64,000 nt of DNA, taken from Amycolatopsis sp. 2-15 (GTDB lineage: Bacteria > Actinomycetota > Actinomycetes > Mycobacteriales > Pseudonocardiaceae). Shown piece by piece: positions 8,901 through 17,665 of the stretch (the stretch's first letter is position 1; every line of letters starts with the position of its first letter). Location: assembly GCF_030285625.1 (NCBI RefSeq), contig NZ_CP127294.1, positions 6,666,001-6,730,000 of the forward strand, read 5' to 3'. The position numbers were made by a program, and so were the translations under genes. Below the pieces are notes generated by a model, which was not told where the DNA came from, made no database searches, and saw only the letters and a program-made list of their open reading frames with translations.

Positions 8901-10261
8901 GCACGGTGATCCACGAGATGCGCGAGGCGCGGGACGTGCGGATGGGCCAGTACGGGGGCTCGAACCAGCCGTCGCACCACCTGCTCTACATGTACGACTA
9001 CGCGGGTCAGCCGTCGAAGACGCAGGCCAAGGTGCGTGAGGCGCTCTCGCGGCTGTACTCGGGCAGCGAGCTGGGCCAGGGTTACGCGGGCGACGAGGAC
9101 AACGGCGAGATGTCCGCGTGGTACGTGTTCGGCGCGCTGGGTTTCTACCCGTTGCAGATGGGCAGCCCGGACTACGCGATCGGGTCACCGCTGTTCACCA
9201 AGGCGACGCTGCACCTGCCGGGTGGTGACGTGGTGATCAACGCGCCGAAGAACTCGGCGAAGAACGTCTACGTGCAGGGCCTGAAGATCAACGGCAAGGC
9301 CTGGACGTCGACGTCGCTGCCGCAGGACGTGCTCTCCCACGGGGCGACGCTCGACTTCGACATGGGCCCGAACCCCTCGGCCTGGGGCTCGGGTGCGAAC
9401 GACGCGCCGAAGTCGATCACCACGGGCGACGCGGTGCCGACGCCGCTGCACGACGAGACCGGCGCCGGCAAGGGCACGCTGTCCACTTCGCACGGTTCGA
9501 GCGCGGCGGCGCTGATCGACAACTCCTCGCGCACCGAGGCGAAGGTGACCGGCGCGGTGACGTATCAGCTGAACTCGACGGACGAGGCGGTCACGCACTA
9601 CACGCTGACCTCGCCGAAGGGCGCGGGTGACCCGAAGAGCTGGCAGCTCGAGGGTTCCTACGACGGGAAGACGTGGGCGGTCGCCGACCAGCAGACCGGT
9701 CAGACGTTCCCGTGGCGGCAGCAGACGCGGGCGTTCGCGGTGGCCAATCCGGCGCACTACGCCTACTACCGGCTCACGGTGACCGACAGCACCGGTGGTC
9801 CGGCGTCGCTGGCGGAGTTCGAGCTGCTGGGCCGGCCGGACGCGTCGTGCACGAAGACGTTGACGGGCGCGCAGAAGGGGCCGCTGACGGTGTCGAGCGG
9901 CACGGTGTGCCTCGACGGCGCCACGGTGTCGGGTCCGGTGACCGTGTCCTCCGGCGCGTCGCTGGTGGTGCGGGGCGGGTCGATCTCGGGTCCGCTCGCG
10001 GCGACGGGTGCGGGCCAGGTCGTGCTGAACCGCACGAAGGTGTCGGGCCCGGTGGCGATCACCGGCACGACCGGGTCCGTCTCGGTCGAGCTGACCGACA
10101 TCGGCGGCCCGGCGACCTTCACGGGCAACCACGGGCCGGTGCTGACCAGCAGCACCGTGGGCGGGCCGCTGGCCTGCACGGGCAACACGCCCGCCCCGAC
10201 CGACCACGACCTCGCCAACACCGTCCGCGGCCCGGCCGCCGGGCAGTGCGCGAAGCTGTAG
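5954..10261 (+). CDS. Secreted GH92 family glycoside hydrolase (alpha-mannosidase type) with two F5/8 type C domains
   Basis: A 1435-residue extracellular enzyme. Residues 1 to about 33 form a Sec signal (MPRSARPVRAALVAVV... ATSTAEA). An F5/8 type C (discoidin) domain spans about 85-215, a beta-rich linker domain follows, and the GH92 module runs from about 400 (NFPATAVPHGFNFWTP) to about 1115. Signature segments are NNGFWDTYRTTWPAY near 733, IHEMREARDVRMGQYG near 980, and GDEDNGEMSAWY near 1045; the last two carry the Glu and Asp positions expected for the acid and base of this calcium-dependent inverting family. A second F5/8C domain (about 1160-1290) and a C-terminal tail of glycine- and valine-rich repeats (about 1300-1430) follow. 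It probably trims mannose from external glycans or fungal mannan. Exact linkage is not predictable. Confidence 0.93.
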   Translation: MPRSARPVRAALVAVVAAAGLVAVPATSTAEADAPPPDFSSSFEPSDPQPTWQDTVDTDAAGQPRTSGVNGANGATIPGDIRGKVTEASASSENTDGGEVSANLADGATDTKWLSWEPTAWAQLTLSEPVAITHYALTSANDFPGRDPQDWTLQGSNDAQQWTDLDKQSGQSFDARFQEHQYKLAAPSAAYRYYRLDVTRNHGDDILQMSELLLANDDAPPPPLPNMRSFVDSGPTSGYTNKNRVGFTGKKAFRYAGTQTAAGHGYSYNKVFGVNLPVVPTTELSYKVQPQLTGNDLKYPSTNVAIDLAFTDGTYLSGLGATDQYGFPLTPQGQGASKILYANQWNLVRSAVGTVAAGKTIDRILVGYDNPNGPGAFQGWLDDVKISATPTQPVSQRPSDNVLTTRGTMANGTFSRGNNFPATAVPHGFNFWTPVTDAGSDSWLYNYSTQNNADNRPQLQAFSASHEPSPWMGDRQSFQVMPSAAAGVPDANRDARALAFSHDNEVARAHYYGVTFDNGIKAEIAPTDHAAVMRFSFPGNDSSLIFDNVNNSGGLTLDPAAGTLTGYSDAKSGLSAGAGRMFVYASFDKPVSAGAKLTGQGRDNVTGYLRFAAGADKTVTMRIATSLISVEQAKKNLEQEIAPTATFDSVRDAAQQAWDKQLRVIEVQGASKDQLETLYSNLYRLFLYPNEAFENTGTPQAPAYKYASPVAAKAGADTATQTGSKIVDGQIYVNNGFWDTYRTTWPAYSLLTPDMAGKMVDGFVQQYRDSGWIARWSSPGYADLMTGTSSDVAFADAYLKGVTNFDVKSAYDAALKNATVTPPNSAVGRKGLDQSIFLGYTPNTASEGFSWAIEGYVNDFGIANLSKKLYDEAPASDPRKAEYLENYQYFTSRAQQYVNLFDPSLGFFQGKDANGKFTKTAAQYDPRAWGGDYTETDGWGMAFTVPQDGQGLANLYGGKDKLAQKLDAFFADQETATMTGSYGTVIHEMREARDVRMGQYGGSNQPSHHLLYMYDYAGQPSKTQAKVREALSRLYSGSELGQGYAGDEDNGEMSAWYVFGALGFYPLQMGSPDYAIGSPLFTKATLHLPGGDVVINAPKNSAKNVYVQGLKINGKAWTSTSLPQDVLSHGATLDFDMGPNPSAWGSGANDAPKSITTGDAVPTPLHDETGAGKGTLSTSHGSSAAALIDNSSRTEAKVTGAVTYQLNSTDEAVTHYTLTSPKGAGDPKSWQLEGSYDGKTWAVADQQTGQTFPWRQQTRAFAVANPAHYAYYRLTVTDSTGGPASLAEFELLGRPDASCTKTLTGAQKGPLTVSSGTVCLDGATVSGPVTVSSGASLVVRGGSISGPLAATGAGQVVLNRTKVSGPVAITGTTGSVSVELTDIGGPATFTGNHGPVLTSSTVGGPLACTGNTPAPTDHDLANTVRGPAAGQCAKL

Positions 10262-10277
10262 TCCGGTTCCGGTGCCG

Positions 10278-10311
10278 GTGTGGCCCCGCAGGGTTTCCTG
10301 CGGGGCCACAC
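10278..10311. terminator. Bidirectional 15-bp hairpin terminator
   Basis: GTGTGGCCCCGCAGG (10278-10292) pairs perfectly with CCTGCGGGGCCACAC (10297-10311) around a GTTT loop. It lies between the convergent ends of the GH92 gene and the amidase gene and can serve both. Confidence 0.85.
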
Positions 10312-10350
10312 CCTTACCCGGGTCCGGTCAGCGAGCTCGCCGGTGGGTGA

Positions 10351-11820
10351 TCATGCCGTCGTGCCCGGGCGGCCGCCCTGCTTCGGTGCCCGGAAGCCGC
10401 CGATCCTCGCTTCGAGCAGTTCGGCCAGCCGCAGCGGGGTGCGGTCCTCGAACATCGGGCCGATGAGCTGCACCCCCACCGGCAGGCCCTCCGGAGACGG
10501 GCCCGTGGGGATGGCCGTGGCGGGCAGGCCGGGCATGGTGGCCAGGCCGGCCCAGACGAGCTGGTCGAGGTACGGGTACCGGACGCCGTCGATGTCGATC
10601 CGGCGTTCCAGCAGATCGGGGTTGTGGTCGTGCGGGAACGCGGGAGTCGGCGTGATCGGGCACACCACGGCGTCGAACTCGGCGAAGAACTGCCGCCAGT
10701 GATGGCGGTGGAGTTCGCGCCGGTTGTCCGCCTCGAGCCACTCGCGGTGGGTCGAGGTCAGACCGCGGAGCCGCGCCGCGTCGAGGCTCTGTTCTTCACG
10801 ACGCCGCGTTGCGAGCCGCTGCTCGTACGCCTCGTCCGAAAGCCCGGCCACGGAGCTCGAAACCAGCAGTTGTGTGTAGATCATCGCGGCTTCGGTCAGA
10901 TCAGGCAGCAGGCGGCTGTGCCGTTCGACGCGGGCGCCGCCGTCGACGAACGCGTCGGTCACCCGGTTCAGGCCCGCCCGCACCGCGGACCCGGTCGGGA
11001 TGAGCGGATGCTCGTCGAGGACCAGGACGCGGAAGTCGCCGAGCCGCTCGTGGCGGGCGGGCGGCAGCGTCAAGGTGTGCGCCATACCGAACGTCAGCGG
11101 ATCGGGTCCGGCCATGACGTCGAGCAGGAGCGCCAGGTCGCGGGCGGTGCGCGCCATCGGTCCGACGACGGCGAGGTCGAGGTCGACGGGCAGGGCCGGC
11201 GCGGACGGCGCGACCATGCCGCGGCCGGCCGCCAGTCCGAGAGTCGGCTTGTGTGCGTAGACGCCGCAGAAGTGCGCGGGGGTGCGCAGGGAACCGGCGA
11301 TGTCGGAGCCGATGGACAGTGCGCCGAATCCGGCTGCCAGTGCCGCCGCCGATCCGCCGGAGGAACCACCCGGCGTGCGATCGTGAGCCCACGGGTTGTT
11401 GGTGGTGCCGTGGATTTCGTTGAAGGTTTGCACGTCCCGCAGCCCCAGCGGCACATTGGTCTTTCCGAGCACCACCGCACCGGCGGCCCTGAGCCGCGAC
11501 ACCTGTACCGCGTCCTCGGCCGGCACATGGTCCCGGTGTTGTGGCAGGCCCCAGGTCGTGGGCAGCCCGGCGATGTCGTAGGACTCTTTGACCGTGACCG
11601 GAATTCCGAGCAGGGGCCGGTCCTCGCCGCGGGCCAGTGCCTGGTCGGCGCGGTGCGCGGCGACCCGCGCCCGGTCGAAGTCCGGTACGCAGATCGCGTT
11701 GAGTACCGGGTCGTCCCGTTCGATCCGGGAGATCGCCTCGTCGGTCAGTTCCACCGAGGTGACCTCGCCGGCCCGCAAGGCCGCCGCGAGCTCTTCGGCC
11801 GAGTGAAAAATCCATTCCAT
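10351..11820 (-). CDS. Amidase signature family protein
   Basis: The 489-residue product has the amidase-signature fold. The catalytic Lys is in GIPVTVKES, and the Gly/Ser-rich block TPGGSSGGSAAALAAG supplies the cis-Ser, with the nucleophile Ser in GSDIAGSLRTPA. These enzymes hydrolyse carboxamides; substrate range in this group is wide, and GatA-type function is unlikely because GatB and GatC are absent. I chose the ATG at 11820 (MEWIFHSAEELA) because homologues begin near this helix; the open frame extends 41 codons further upstream. It shares a hairpin terminator with the GH92 gene. There is no signal peptide, so it should be cytoplasmic. Confidence 0.88.
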   Translation of the reverse strand: MEWIFHSAEELAAALRAGEVTSVELTDEAISRIERDDPVLNAICVPDFDRARVAAHRADQALARGEDRPLLGIPVTVKESYDIAGLPTTWGLPQHRDHVPAEDAVQVSRLRAAGAVVLGKTNVPLGLRDVQTFNEIHGTTNNPWAHDRTPGGSSGGSAAALAAGFGALSIGSDIAGSLRTPAHFCGVYAHKPTLGLAAGRGMVAPSAPALPVDLDLAVVGPMARTARDLALLLDVMAGPDPLTFGMAHTLTLPPARHERLGDFRVLVLDEHPLIPTGSAVRAGLNRVTDAFVDGGARVERHSRLLPDLTEAAMIYTQLLVSSSVAGLSDEAYEQRLATRRREEQSLDAARLRGLTSTHREWLEADNRRELHRHHWRQFFAEFDAVVCPITPTPAFPHDHNPDLLERRIDIDGVRYPYLDQLVWAGLATMPGLPATAIPTGPSPEGLPVGVQLIGPMFEDRTPLRLAELLEARIGGFRAPKQGGRPGTTA

Positions 11821-12064
11821 GAAATCCGACCATAGCCGCGCGAAAAGTCCACGAACGGGAAATAGCCCGATGAGCATTGAGACATCCATCCCGTTGCCGG
11901 AAAAGGAATTTCGTGGCCTGCCTTCGCGAAATCGGGTCGCCACAAAATAGCGGGAATGTCAATTCGAATTCCTGATCCGGCGCACTCGAAGACGTCGACC
12001 GGCAATTCGCCGAATCAGTGGTGCCCGGCCACGCCGGGCCGACCCGTGGCGCAGCGACTACCGT

Positions 12065-15000
12065 GTGCGCGTGACCAGGGCCGGGTTCTTCTCATCGTTC
12101 GAGGCGGGTGACCCGCAGCCGGTCGCCTCCGGTGTCCGCGTGGACAGCGGGCCCGACCGGTCCCCCACCGCGAAACCGGGGGTGGGGTTCACCGGCGTGC
12201 GCGCGCTGCGCTACAGCGGAGTGGGGCGGACGGTGCTGTTCGAGACCGACGTCGAGGTCACCGCCCACAGTGCACTGTCCTACGTGGTCTTCCCGGCGTC
12301 GGACGCGGAGGTCCCCTCCTACCGCAGCACGTTCGTCGCGCTGGACGTGGAGTTCGACGACGGCAGCCGTGCCGGCTTCTCGGCCACCGAGCAGGGCCAC
12401 GCGAAGACGCTGCTGGTCGACCAGTGGAACCTCGTGCGCCGGCCGCTGGGCGCGTTCGCCGGGCGGCGGGTCCGGCGGATCGTGCTGCTCACCGACGCGC
12501 CGGGCGAACGCGACGTCAAGGGCTGGCTCGACGACGTGCGCCTCGGCGAGCACCACCCGCGCACCGGTGACCCGGTCGACCACGTGCGCACCACCCGTGG
12601 CTCGCACTCCGGCTTCGGGTTCTCGCGCGGCAACACGTTCCCGGCCACGGCCGTGCCGCACGGGTTCAACTTCTGGACCCCCGTCACCGACGCGCGGTCG
12701 CTGGACTGGTTCTACTCCTACCACCGGCACAACACCGCGGCGAACGAGCCGGCGCTGCAGGCGTTCGCGCTGAGCCACCAGCCGAGCCCATGGATGGGCG
12801 ACCGCCACACCTTCCACCTCATGCCCGGCACCGGTCCCGTCGAGACCGACCGCCGGCGCCGCGCGCTCACCTTCGCCCACGCCGACGAGACCGACCGGCC
12901 ACACCACTATGGCGTGCGGTTCCGCAACGGCGTCACGGCGGAGGTCGCCCCCACCGACCACGCGGCTATGTTCCGCTTCACCTTCCCCGACGGCGCCGGC
13001 TGGGTGGTCTTCGACAACGCCCGCAACCGCGGCGGCCTGCGGGTGCACCCGTCGACCGGAGTCGTCACCGGGCACACGTGGGTGCGCAGCCGCCTGTCCA
13101 CGGGCGCGCGGCGGATGTTCGTCTACGCCCAGGCCGACGTGCCCGCCTCCGGTGGGGGCCGCGGCCCGTTCTGGCGCCGCGTGGCCGGGCACCTGGAGTT
13201 CGCCGCGCCTGAGGTGACGCTGCGGATCGCGACGTCGCTGATCAGCCTCGCGCAGGCACGGCGCAACCTGGAGCTGGAGATCCCCGCCGGCACCACGTTC
13301 GACGAGGTCCGCGACCACGCGCGGGAGAAGTGGCAGGACGTGCTCGGCCGCGTGGAGCTGGAAGGCGCGAGCGAGGACGAGCTAACCACGTTCTACTCCA
13401 ACCTCTACCGGCTCCACCTCTACCCGAACCGCGCGCACGAGAACACACCCGACGGCATCCGCCACGCCAGCCCCGTGGCCCGCGGCCGCGCGTTCAGCAC
13501 CCGCAAGCGCACCGGCGCGAAAATCGTCGACGGCGAGCTGTATGTCAACAACGGCTTCTGGGACACCTACCGCACCACCTGGCCCGCCTACGCGCTGCTC
13601 ACCCCCGAGCGCTGCGGCCGCATGATCGACGGCTTCGTGCAGCAGTACCGCGAAGGCGGCTGGATCGCCCGCTGGTCCTCCCCCGGCTACGCCGACCTCA
13701 TGACCGGCACCAGCTCCGACGTCGCCTTCGCCGACGCCTACCTCAAAGGCGTGCGCAACTTCGACGTCGAGTCCGCCTACGACGCCGCCCTGAAAAACGC
13801 GACCGTCGCCCCGCCGCGCGCCGGCGTCGGCCGCAAAGGCCTCGACACCTCACCGTTCCTCGGCTACACCCCCACCTCGACGAAGGAAGGCCTGTCCTGG
13901 GCGCTGGAAGGCTGCCTCAACGACTTCGGCCTCGCCAACCTCGCCGACGCGCTCGCCCGCGAAAGCGAAGGCCCCCGCGCGCGCCGCCGCGCCGACAACG
14001 CCGCCTACCTGCGCCAGCGCGCCCAGCACTACGTACACCACTTCGACCCGCGCATCGGGTTCTTCCAGGGCCGCACCCCCGACGGCGGCCGCCACTTCCC
14101 GGCACGAGGCTACGACCCCGAAGCGTGGGGCGGCGACTTCGTGGAGACCAACGCGTGGAACACCGCGTTCTCCGTGCCCCACGACGGACCCGGCCTCGCC
14201 GCGCTGCACGGCGGCCCCGCCGGCCTCGAAGCCAAGCTCGACACGTTCTTCACCACCCCCGAAACCGGCCGCAAACCCGGCTCCTACGGCGGCCTCATCC
14301 ACGAAATGACCGAAGCCCGCGACGTGCGAATGGGCCAGTACGGCCACTCCAACCAGCCCTCGCACCACATCCCGTTCGTCTACGCCTTGGCCGGCGCGCC
14401 CGCCAAGCTGCAGCGCACCGTCCGCGAGGTCCTGCGCCGCCTCTACCTCGGCAGCGAGCTCGGCCAGGGTTACCCGGGCGACGAGGACAACGGCGAGATG
14501 TCCGCCTGGTACATCTTCGCGGCGCTCGGCCTGTACCCGCTCACGGTCGGCAGCCCGCGCTACGTGGTATGCGCGCCGCTGTTCCGCCAGGCGACCCTGC
14601 ACCTGGAGAACGGCCACGACCTCGTGATCCGCGCCCCCGGCGCCGCCGGCTCAGGGGACACGGCGGACACGCCCTACGTCCACGGCCTCACCATCGACGG
14701 CCGGCCCCACCACTCGGCGAGCATCTCCCACGCGGTGCTCGCCCGCGGCGCCGTGCTGGAGTTCGACGTGCGCAGCGAACCCGGCACCTGGGGCACCGAA
14801 CCCGTCACACCGAAGCGGCCCGAGCCATTGACCGACCTCGTCGGCACCGCCTACAGCCCCGACGGTCCCGCCGCGCTCCTCGTCGACGACACCAGCAGCA
14901 CCGAAGCCACCTTCACCACCCGCACCCCCGTGGTCGAGTTCTCCGTGCACGGCACCCCCCGCGAAGTCACGATGTACACGCTCACCTCGGGCAGCCGCGA

Positions 15001-15214
15001 CGGCGACCCCACCGCGTGGGTGCTGGAAGGCTCCGCCGACGCCCGCCACTGGACGGTGCTCGACCGCCGCGACGACGAGCTGTTCCGCTGGCGCCGCCAA
15101 ACCCGCCCGTTCGTCCTCGACCGCCCCGCCGCCTGCGAGCACTACCGTCTGCGTGTCACGGCGGCGAACCGCCGCCGCGTCACCCTTGCCCAATGGGAGC
15201 TGCTCGCCCGATGA
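12065..15214 (+). CDS. GH92 family glycoside hydrolase without signal peptide
   Basis: The 1049-residue protein is a second GH92 enzyme clearly related to the one at 5954-10261. It starts directly with the beta-rich domain (FFSSFEAGDPQPV) and has no signal peptide and no N-terminal F5/8C domain. The GH92 module spans about 170-880, with NNGFWDTYRTTWPAY near 494, a shared IHEMTEARDVRMGQYG and GDEDNGEMSAWY near 803. A C-terminal F5/8C-like domain (about 925-1049) completes it. GTG at 12065 or 12071 can start it. The gene overlaps the FUSC-family gene by four bases (ATGA). It may process imported manno-oligosaccharides in the cytoplasm, while its paralogue acts outside. Non-classical export cannot be excluded. 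Confidence 0.9.
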   Translation: MRVTRAGFFSSFEAGDPQPVASGVRVDSGPDRSPTAKPGVGFTGVRALRYSGVGRTVLFETDVEVTAHSALSYVVFPASDAEVPSYRSTFVALDVEFDDGSRAGFSATEQGHAKTLLVDQWNLVRRPLGAFAGRRVRRIVLLTDAPGERDVKGWLDDVRLGEHHPRTGDPVDHVRTTRGSHSGFGFSRGNTFPATAVPHGFNFWTPVTDARSLDWFYSYHRHNTAANEPALQAFALSHQPSPWMGDRHTFHLMPGTGPVETDRRRRALTFAHADETDRPHHYGVRFRNGVTAEVAPTDHAAMFRFTFPDGAGWVVFDNARNRGGLRVHPSTGVVTGHTWVRSRLSTGARRMFVYAQADVPASGGGRGPFWRRVAGHLEFAAPEVTLRIATSLISLAQARRNLELEIPAGTTFDEVRDHAREKWQDVLGRVELEGASEDELTTFYSNLYRLHLYPNRAHENTPDGIRHASPVARGRAFSTRKRTGAKIVDGELYVNNGFWDTYRTTWPAYALLTPERCGRMIDGFVQQYREGGWIARWSSPGYADLMTGTSSDVAFADAYLKGVRNFDVESAYDAALKNATVAPPRAGVGRKGLDTSPFLGYTPTSTKEGLSWALEGCLNDFGLANLADALARESEGPRARRRADNAAYLRQRAQHYVHHFDPRIGFFQGRTPDGGRHFPARGYDPEAWGGDFVETNAWNTAFSVPHDGPGLAALHGGPAGLEAKLDTFFTTPETGRKPGSYGGLIHEMTEARDVRMGQYGHSNQPSHHIPFVYALAGAPAKLQRTVREVLRRLYLGSELGQGYPGDEDNGEMSAWYIFAALGLYPLTVGSPRYVVCAPLFRQATLHLENGHDLVIRAPGAAGSGDTADTPYVHGLTIDGRPHHSASISHAVLARGAVLEFDVRSEPGTWGTEPVTPKRPEPLTDLVGTAYSPDGPAALLVDDTSSTEATFTTRTPVVEFSVHGTPREVTMYTLTSGSRDGDPTAWVLEGSADARHWTVLDRRDDELFRWRRQTRPFVLDRPAACEHYRLRVTAANRRRVTLAQWELLAR

Positions 15215-17319
15215 TCGCCGACCTCCGCGACGCCACCCTCGACCGGCTGGCGGCAGCCGATCCCGGCCTCGTCCGCCTCCGGCTGGCCGGCTCCGCCGTG
15301 CTCGGCATCATCATCGCCATCCTCGCGCTGCAGCCCCTGCACTTCCCGCTCACCACATCACTGGTCGCCGCCATCGCCGCGATGATGAGCGCGTTCACCG
15401 TCAACGACCCCACCAGCGGCGGCCAAGCCGTCACACTCTGCCTCGCGATCGTCGTCGGCGCCTGCTCCATCACCCTGGCCACCATCGGCGCCGCCTACCC
15501 GCCACTCGACAGCATCGTCTTCGTCCTGCTGATCTTCGTCGCGGTCTACGTGCAGCGCTTCGGCCCCCGCGGCACCGCCCTGGGCTCCATGTCGTTCTTC
15601 CTGTTCTTCTTCCCCATGTTCCTGCAGGCCCACCTTGCCCAGGCCCCGCAGCTGCTCATCGCCATGGCCACCGGCGTCGCCGCCAACGCCCTCGTGCGAT
15701 TCGTCCTGCTGCGCCGCAACGCCGAAACCGAGTTCATCCGCATCCGCCGCGCCTTCCGCGCCCGCGTCGCCGCCGCCGTGCGCGCCACCGAGGCCTACAT
15801 CGCCTCCTCCGGCAGCGACCGCAGCAACCGCCAGATCCGCACCGCCCTGGCCCGCCTCCACGAATCCGTCCTGCTCATCGAAGACAACGCCCCCGACGTC
15901 GTCGACGCCCGCAACGCCGACCTCCTGCGCCGCCGCGCCATCGAGGTCGAACTCGCCGTGCAGTGGCTCACCATCACCGTGCAGCGCACCTGCTCCCACC
16001 CGATGCCCGAAGGCGTGGCCGACGACCTCGTCGCCCGGCTGGCGAAGTTCCGCTCCCTGATGGAACGCGACCCCCGCGAACTGCCCCTGATCAGCGAGAC
16101 CGGCGAATACAGCCGCATGCTCGTGGAAGGCAGCCGCATCGACGAAAAAGCCCACCCCGGCGACGGCGTCCGCCGCGCCATCGCCGAGCTCGCCGTCGCC
16201 GACGACCGCGCCCAGCGCGTCGCCGGCCGCGAGGCCACAGTGGACTACTCCCTCGACGACGAAGAAGACGAACCCGAACCCACCAAGGCGTTCGCCTACG
16301 ACAACCAGACCCGCAGCGCCATCCAGGCCGTGATCGGCGGTGGGCTCGCCGTCCTCGCCGGCCAGCTCATCTCCAACCAGCGCTGGTACTGGGCCGTGCT
16401 CACCGTCTTCGTCGTCTTCGTCGGCACCTCCAGCGCCGGCGCCCGCTTCGTCAAAGGCGTCCGCCGCACCGGCGGCACCCTCATCGGCATCGTCGGCGGC
16501 GTCGCACTGGCCCTGCTCGTCAGCGGCAACACCATCGCGATCCTGGCCCTGATCATGGTCTGCGTCTTCGGCATGGTCTACATGTCCCGCGTCTCGCAGT
16601 TCCTCATGGCCTTCTTCGTCACCAGCATGCTCGGCCTGCTCTACAGCCTGCTCGGCACCTTCAGCATCCAAGTCCTCTGGATCCGCGTCGCCGAAACCGC
16701 CGTCGGCGCCGCGGCCGGCCTCCTCGCCGCCGTGGTCATCGTCCCGGTCCGCACCCGCTCGGTGATGCTCGACGACATCGCGACCGTGCTCGACGAACTC
16801 CACGAGTTCGTCGAGTCGGCCGGCACCCTGCTCTCGGGCCGTGACAACGTGAACATCATCGAGATGTCCCGCGACCTCGACCGAGCCGTCGAACAGGTCC
16901 GCAAAACCATCGAGCCCCTCACCCACCCCATCAACCTCCGCAGCGCACGGCGCGACTACGGCTGGCACGTGCTCACCACCCTGGAAACCATCGCCTTCCG
17001 CGCCCGCCACGTCGCCGCCCGCGCCCAGCCCGGCCAGCTCGACGGACCCGTCGCCGACCGCCTCGACCTCTTCGCCGGCCGCGTGCTCGCCAACATCGAC
17101 CTCGTCGGCGAAGCCGTCCGCCACCCCAACACCACGCCTGCGGACAAGCTCATCCGCGACGACGGCACCCCCGTCGTCGACCGCATCGACGACGCCGAAA
17201 CCCGCGCCGTCGTCTCCAGCTTCAGCCACCTCGACGAAGGCGTCGTCGCCCTGGGCCGCGTATTCGACGTCGACGCGACCCAGCCCGCACCAGCCGGCGC
17301 TGCTAACCGGCCTTCGTGA
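15211..17319 (+). CDS. FUSC family membrane protein (aromatic acid exporter-like)
   Basis: A 702-residue membrane protein with two hydrophobic blocks. The first (about 25-160) has several membrane helices and a PPLDSIVFVLLIFVAVYVQR segment. A soluble stretch rich in Arg and Asp (about 170-355) follows, then a second block (about 365-515, AVLAGQLISNQRWYWAVLT to AAVVIVPVRT) and a cytoplasmic helical tail. The repeat of QRWYWA...FVKGVRRTGGTLIG is typical of FUSC/YccS/AaeB proteins, thought to export small organic acids or stress compounds. Translation is coupled to the GH92 gene before it. Its 3' end overlaps the convergent VOC gene by 17 bases. The transported compound is unknown. Confidence 0.83.
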   Translation: MIADLRDATLDRLAAADPGLVRLRLAGSAVLGIIIAILALQPLHFPLTTSLVAAIAAMMSAFTVNDPTSGGQAVTLCLAIVVGACSITLATIGAAYPPLDSIVFVLLIFVAVYVQRFGPRGTALGSMSFFLFFFPMFLQAHLAQAPQLLIAMATGVAANALVRFVLLRRNAETEFIRIRRAFRARVAAAVRATEAYIASSGSDRSNRQIRTALARLHESVLLIEDNAPDVVDARNADLLRRRAIEVELAVQWLTITVQRTCSHPMPEGVADDLVARLAKFRSLMERDPRELPLISETGEYSRMLVEGSRIDEKAHPGDGVRRAIAELAVADDRAQRVAGREATVDYSLDDEEDEPEPTKAFAYDNQTRSAIQAVIGGGLAVLAGQLISNQRWYWAVLTVFVVFVGTSSAGARFVKGVRRTGGTLIGIVGGVALALLVSGNTIAILALIMVCVFGMVYMSRVSQFLMAFFVTSMLGLLYSLLGTFSIQVLWIRVAETAVGAAAGLLAAVVIVPVRTRSVMLDDIATVLDELHEFVESAGTLLSGRDNVNIIEMSRDLDRAVEQVRKTIEPLTHPINLRSARRDYGWHVLTTLETIAFRARHVAARAQPGQLDGPVADRLDLFAGRVLANIDLVGEAVRHPNTTPADKLIRDDGTPVVDRIDDAETRAVVSSFSHLDEGVVALGRVFDVDATQPAPAGAANRPS

Positions 17320-17665
17320 GCAGCTCCATGTTGTGCCCGTCCGGATCGTCGAAGTAGCATCCGCGCCCGCCGAACATCCCGTTGATCCCCGCCGTGCGAT
17401 GAAACGGATCGGCATAGATCGCGGTGCCGGAAGCGGTGAGCCGCGCCAGCGCGGCGTCGAACTCCGCCTCGCTCACCAGGAACGCGTAATGCTGACCGGC
17501 CACCTCATTCGCCTGCGCGAAATCCAGCGTCACCCCATTGCCCAGCACCACCGGCAGGAACGGCTCAGTCTCGGCACCCACGGGTAATCCCAGAACGCCC
17601 GCGAGGAACTCCGCCGACGCGTCCCGATCCGTCGCCCACACGATCGTGTGGTTCAGCTCCGCCAT
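17303..17665 (-). CDS. VOC family (glyoxalase/bleomycin resistance-like) protein
   Basis: The 120-residue product has the paired beta-alpha-beta-beta-beta units of the vicinal oxygen chelate fold: LNHTIVWATDRDASAEFLAGVLGL in the first half and RGCYFDDPDGHNMELL at the end. Candidate metal ligands are His in LNHTIVW and Glu in HNMELL. Such proteins act as lyases, dioxygenases or drug-binding proteins; the substrate is unknown. Its start overlaps the stop of the upstream SnoaL-like gene (TGATG), so the two form a unit controlled from the divergent region with the MarR gene. Confidence 0.82.
   Translation of the reverse strand: MAELNHTIVWATDRDASAEFLAGVLGLPVGAETEPFLPVVLGNGVTLDFAQANEVAGQHYAFLVSEAEFDAALARLTASGTAIYADPFHRTAGINGMFGGRGCYFDDPDGHNMELLTKAG

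Noticed and set aside
5687..8980. A 1097-codon open frame on the minus strand
   Set aside because: It lies antisense to the secreted GH92 gene, whose sequence is strongly supported. The translated protein is low-complexity Arg/Val/Leu sequence.
10621..11835. A 403-codon plus-strand frame across the amidase region
   Set aside because: It is antisense to the amidase gene, whose catalytic motifs are clear.
13330..15210. Extension of the FUSC gene upstream to 13330
   Set aside because: The extra 627 codons are an off-frame reading of the GH92 gene. The FUSC homology begins at ATG 15211, which overlaps the GH92 stop by four bases.
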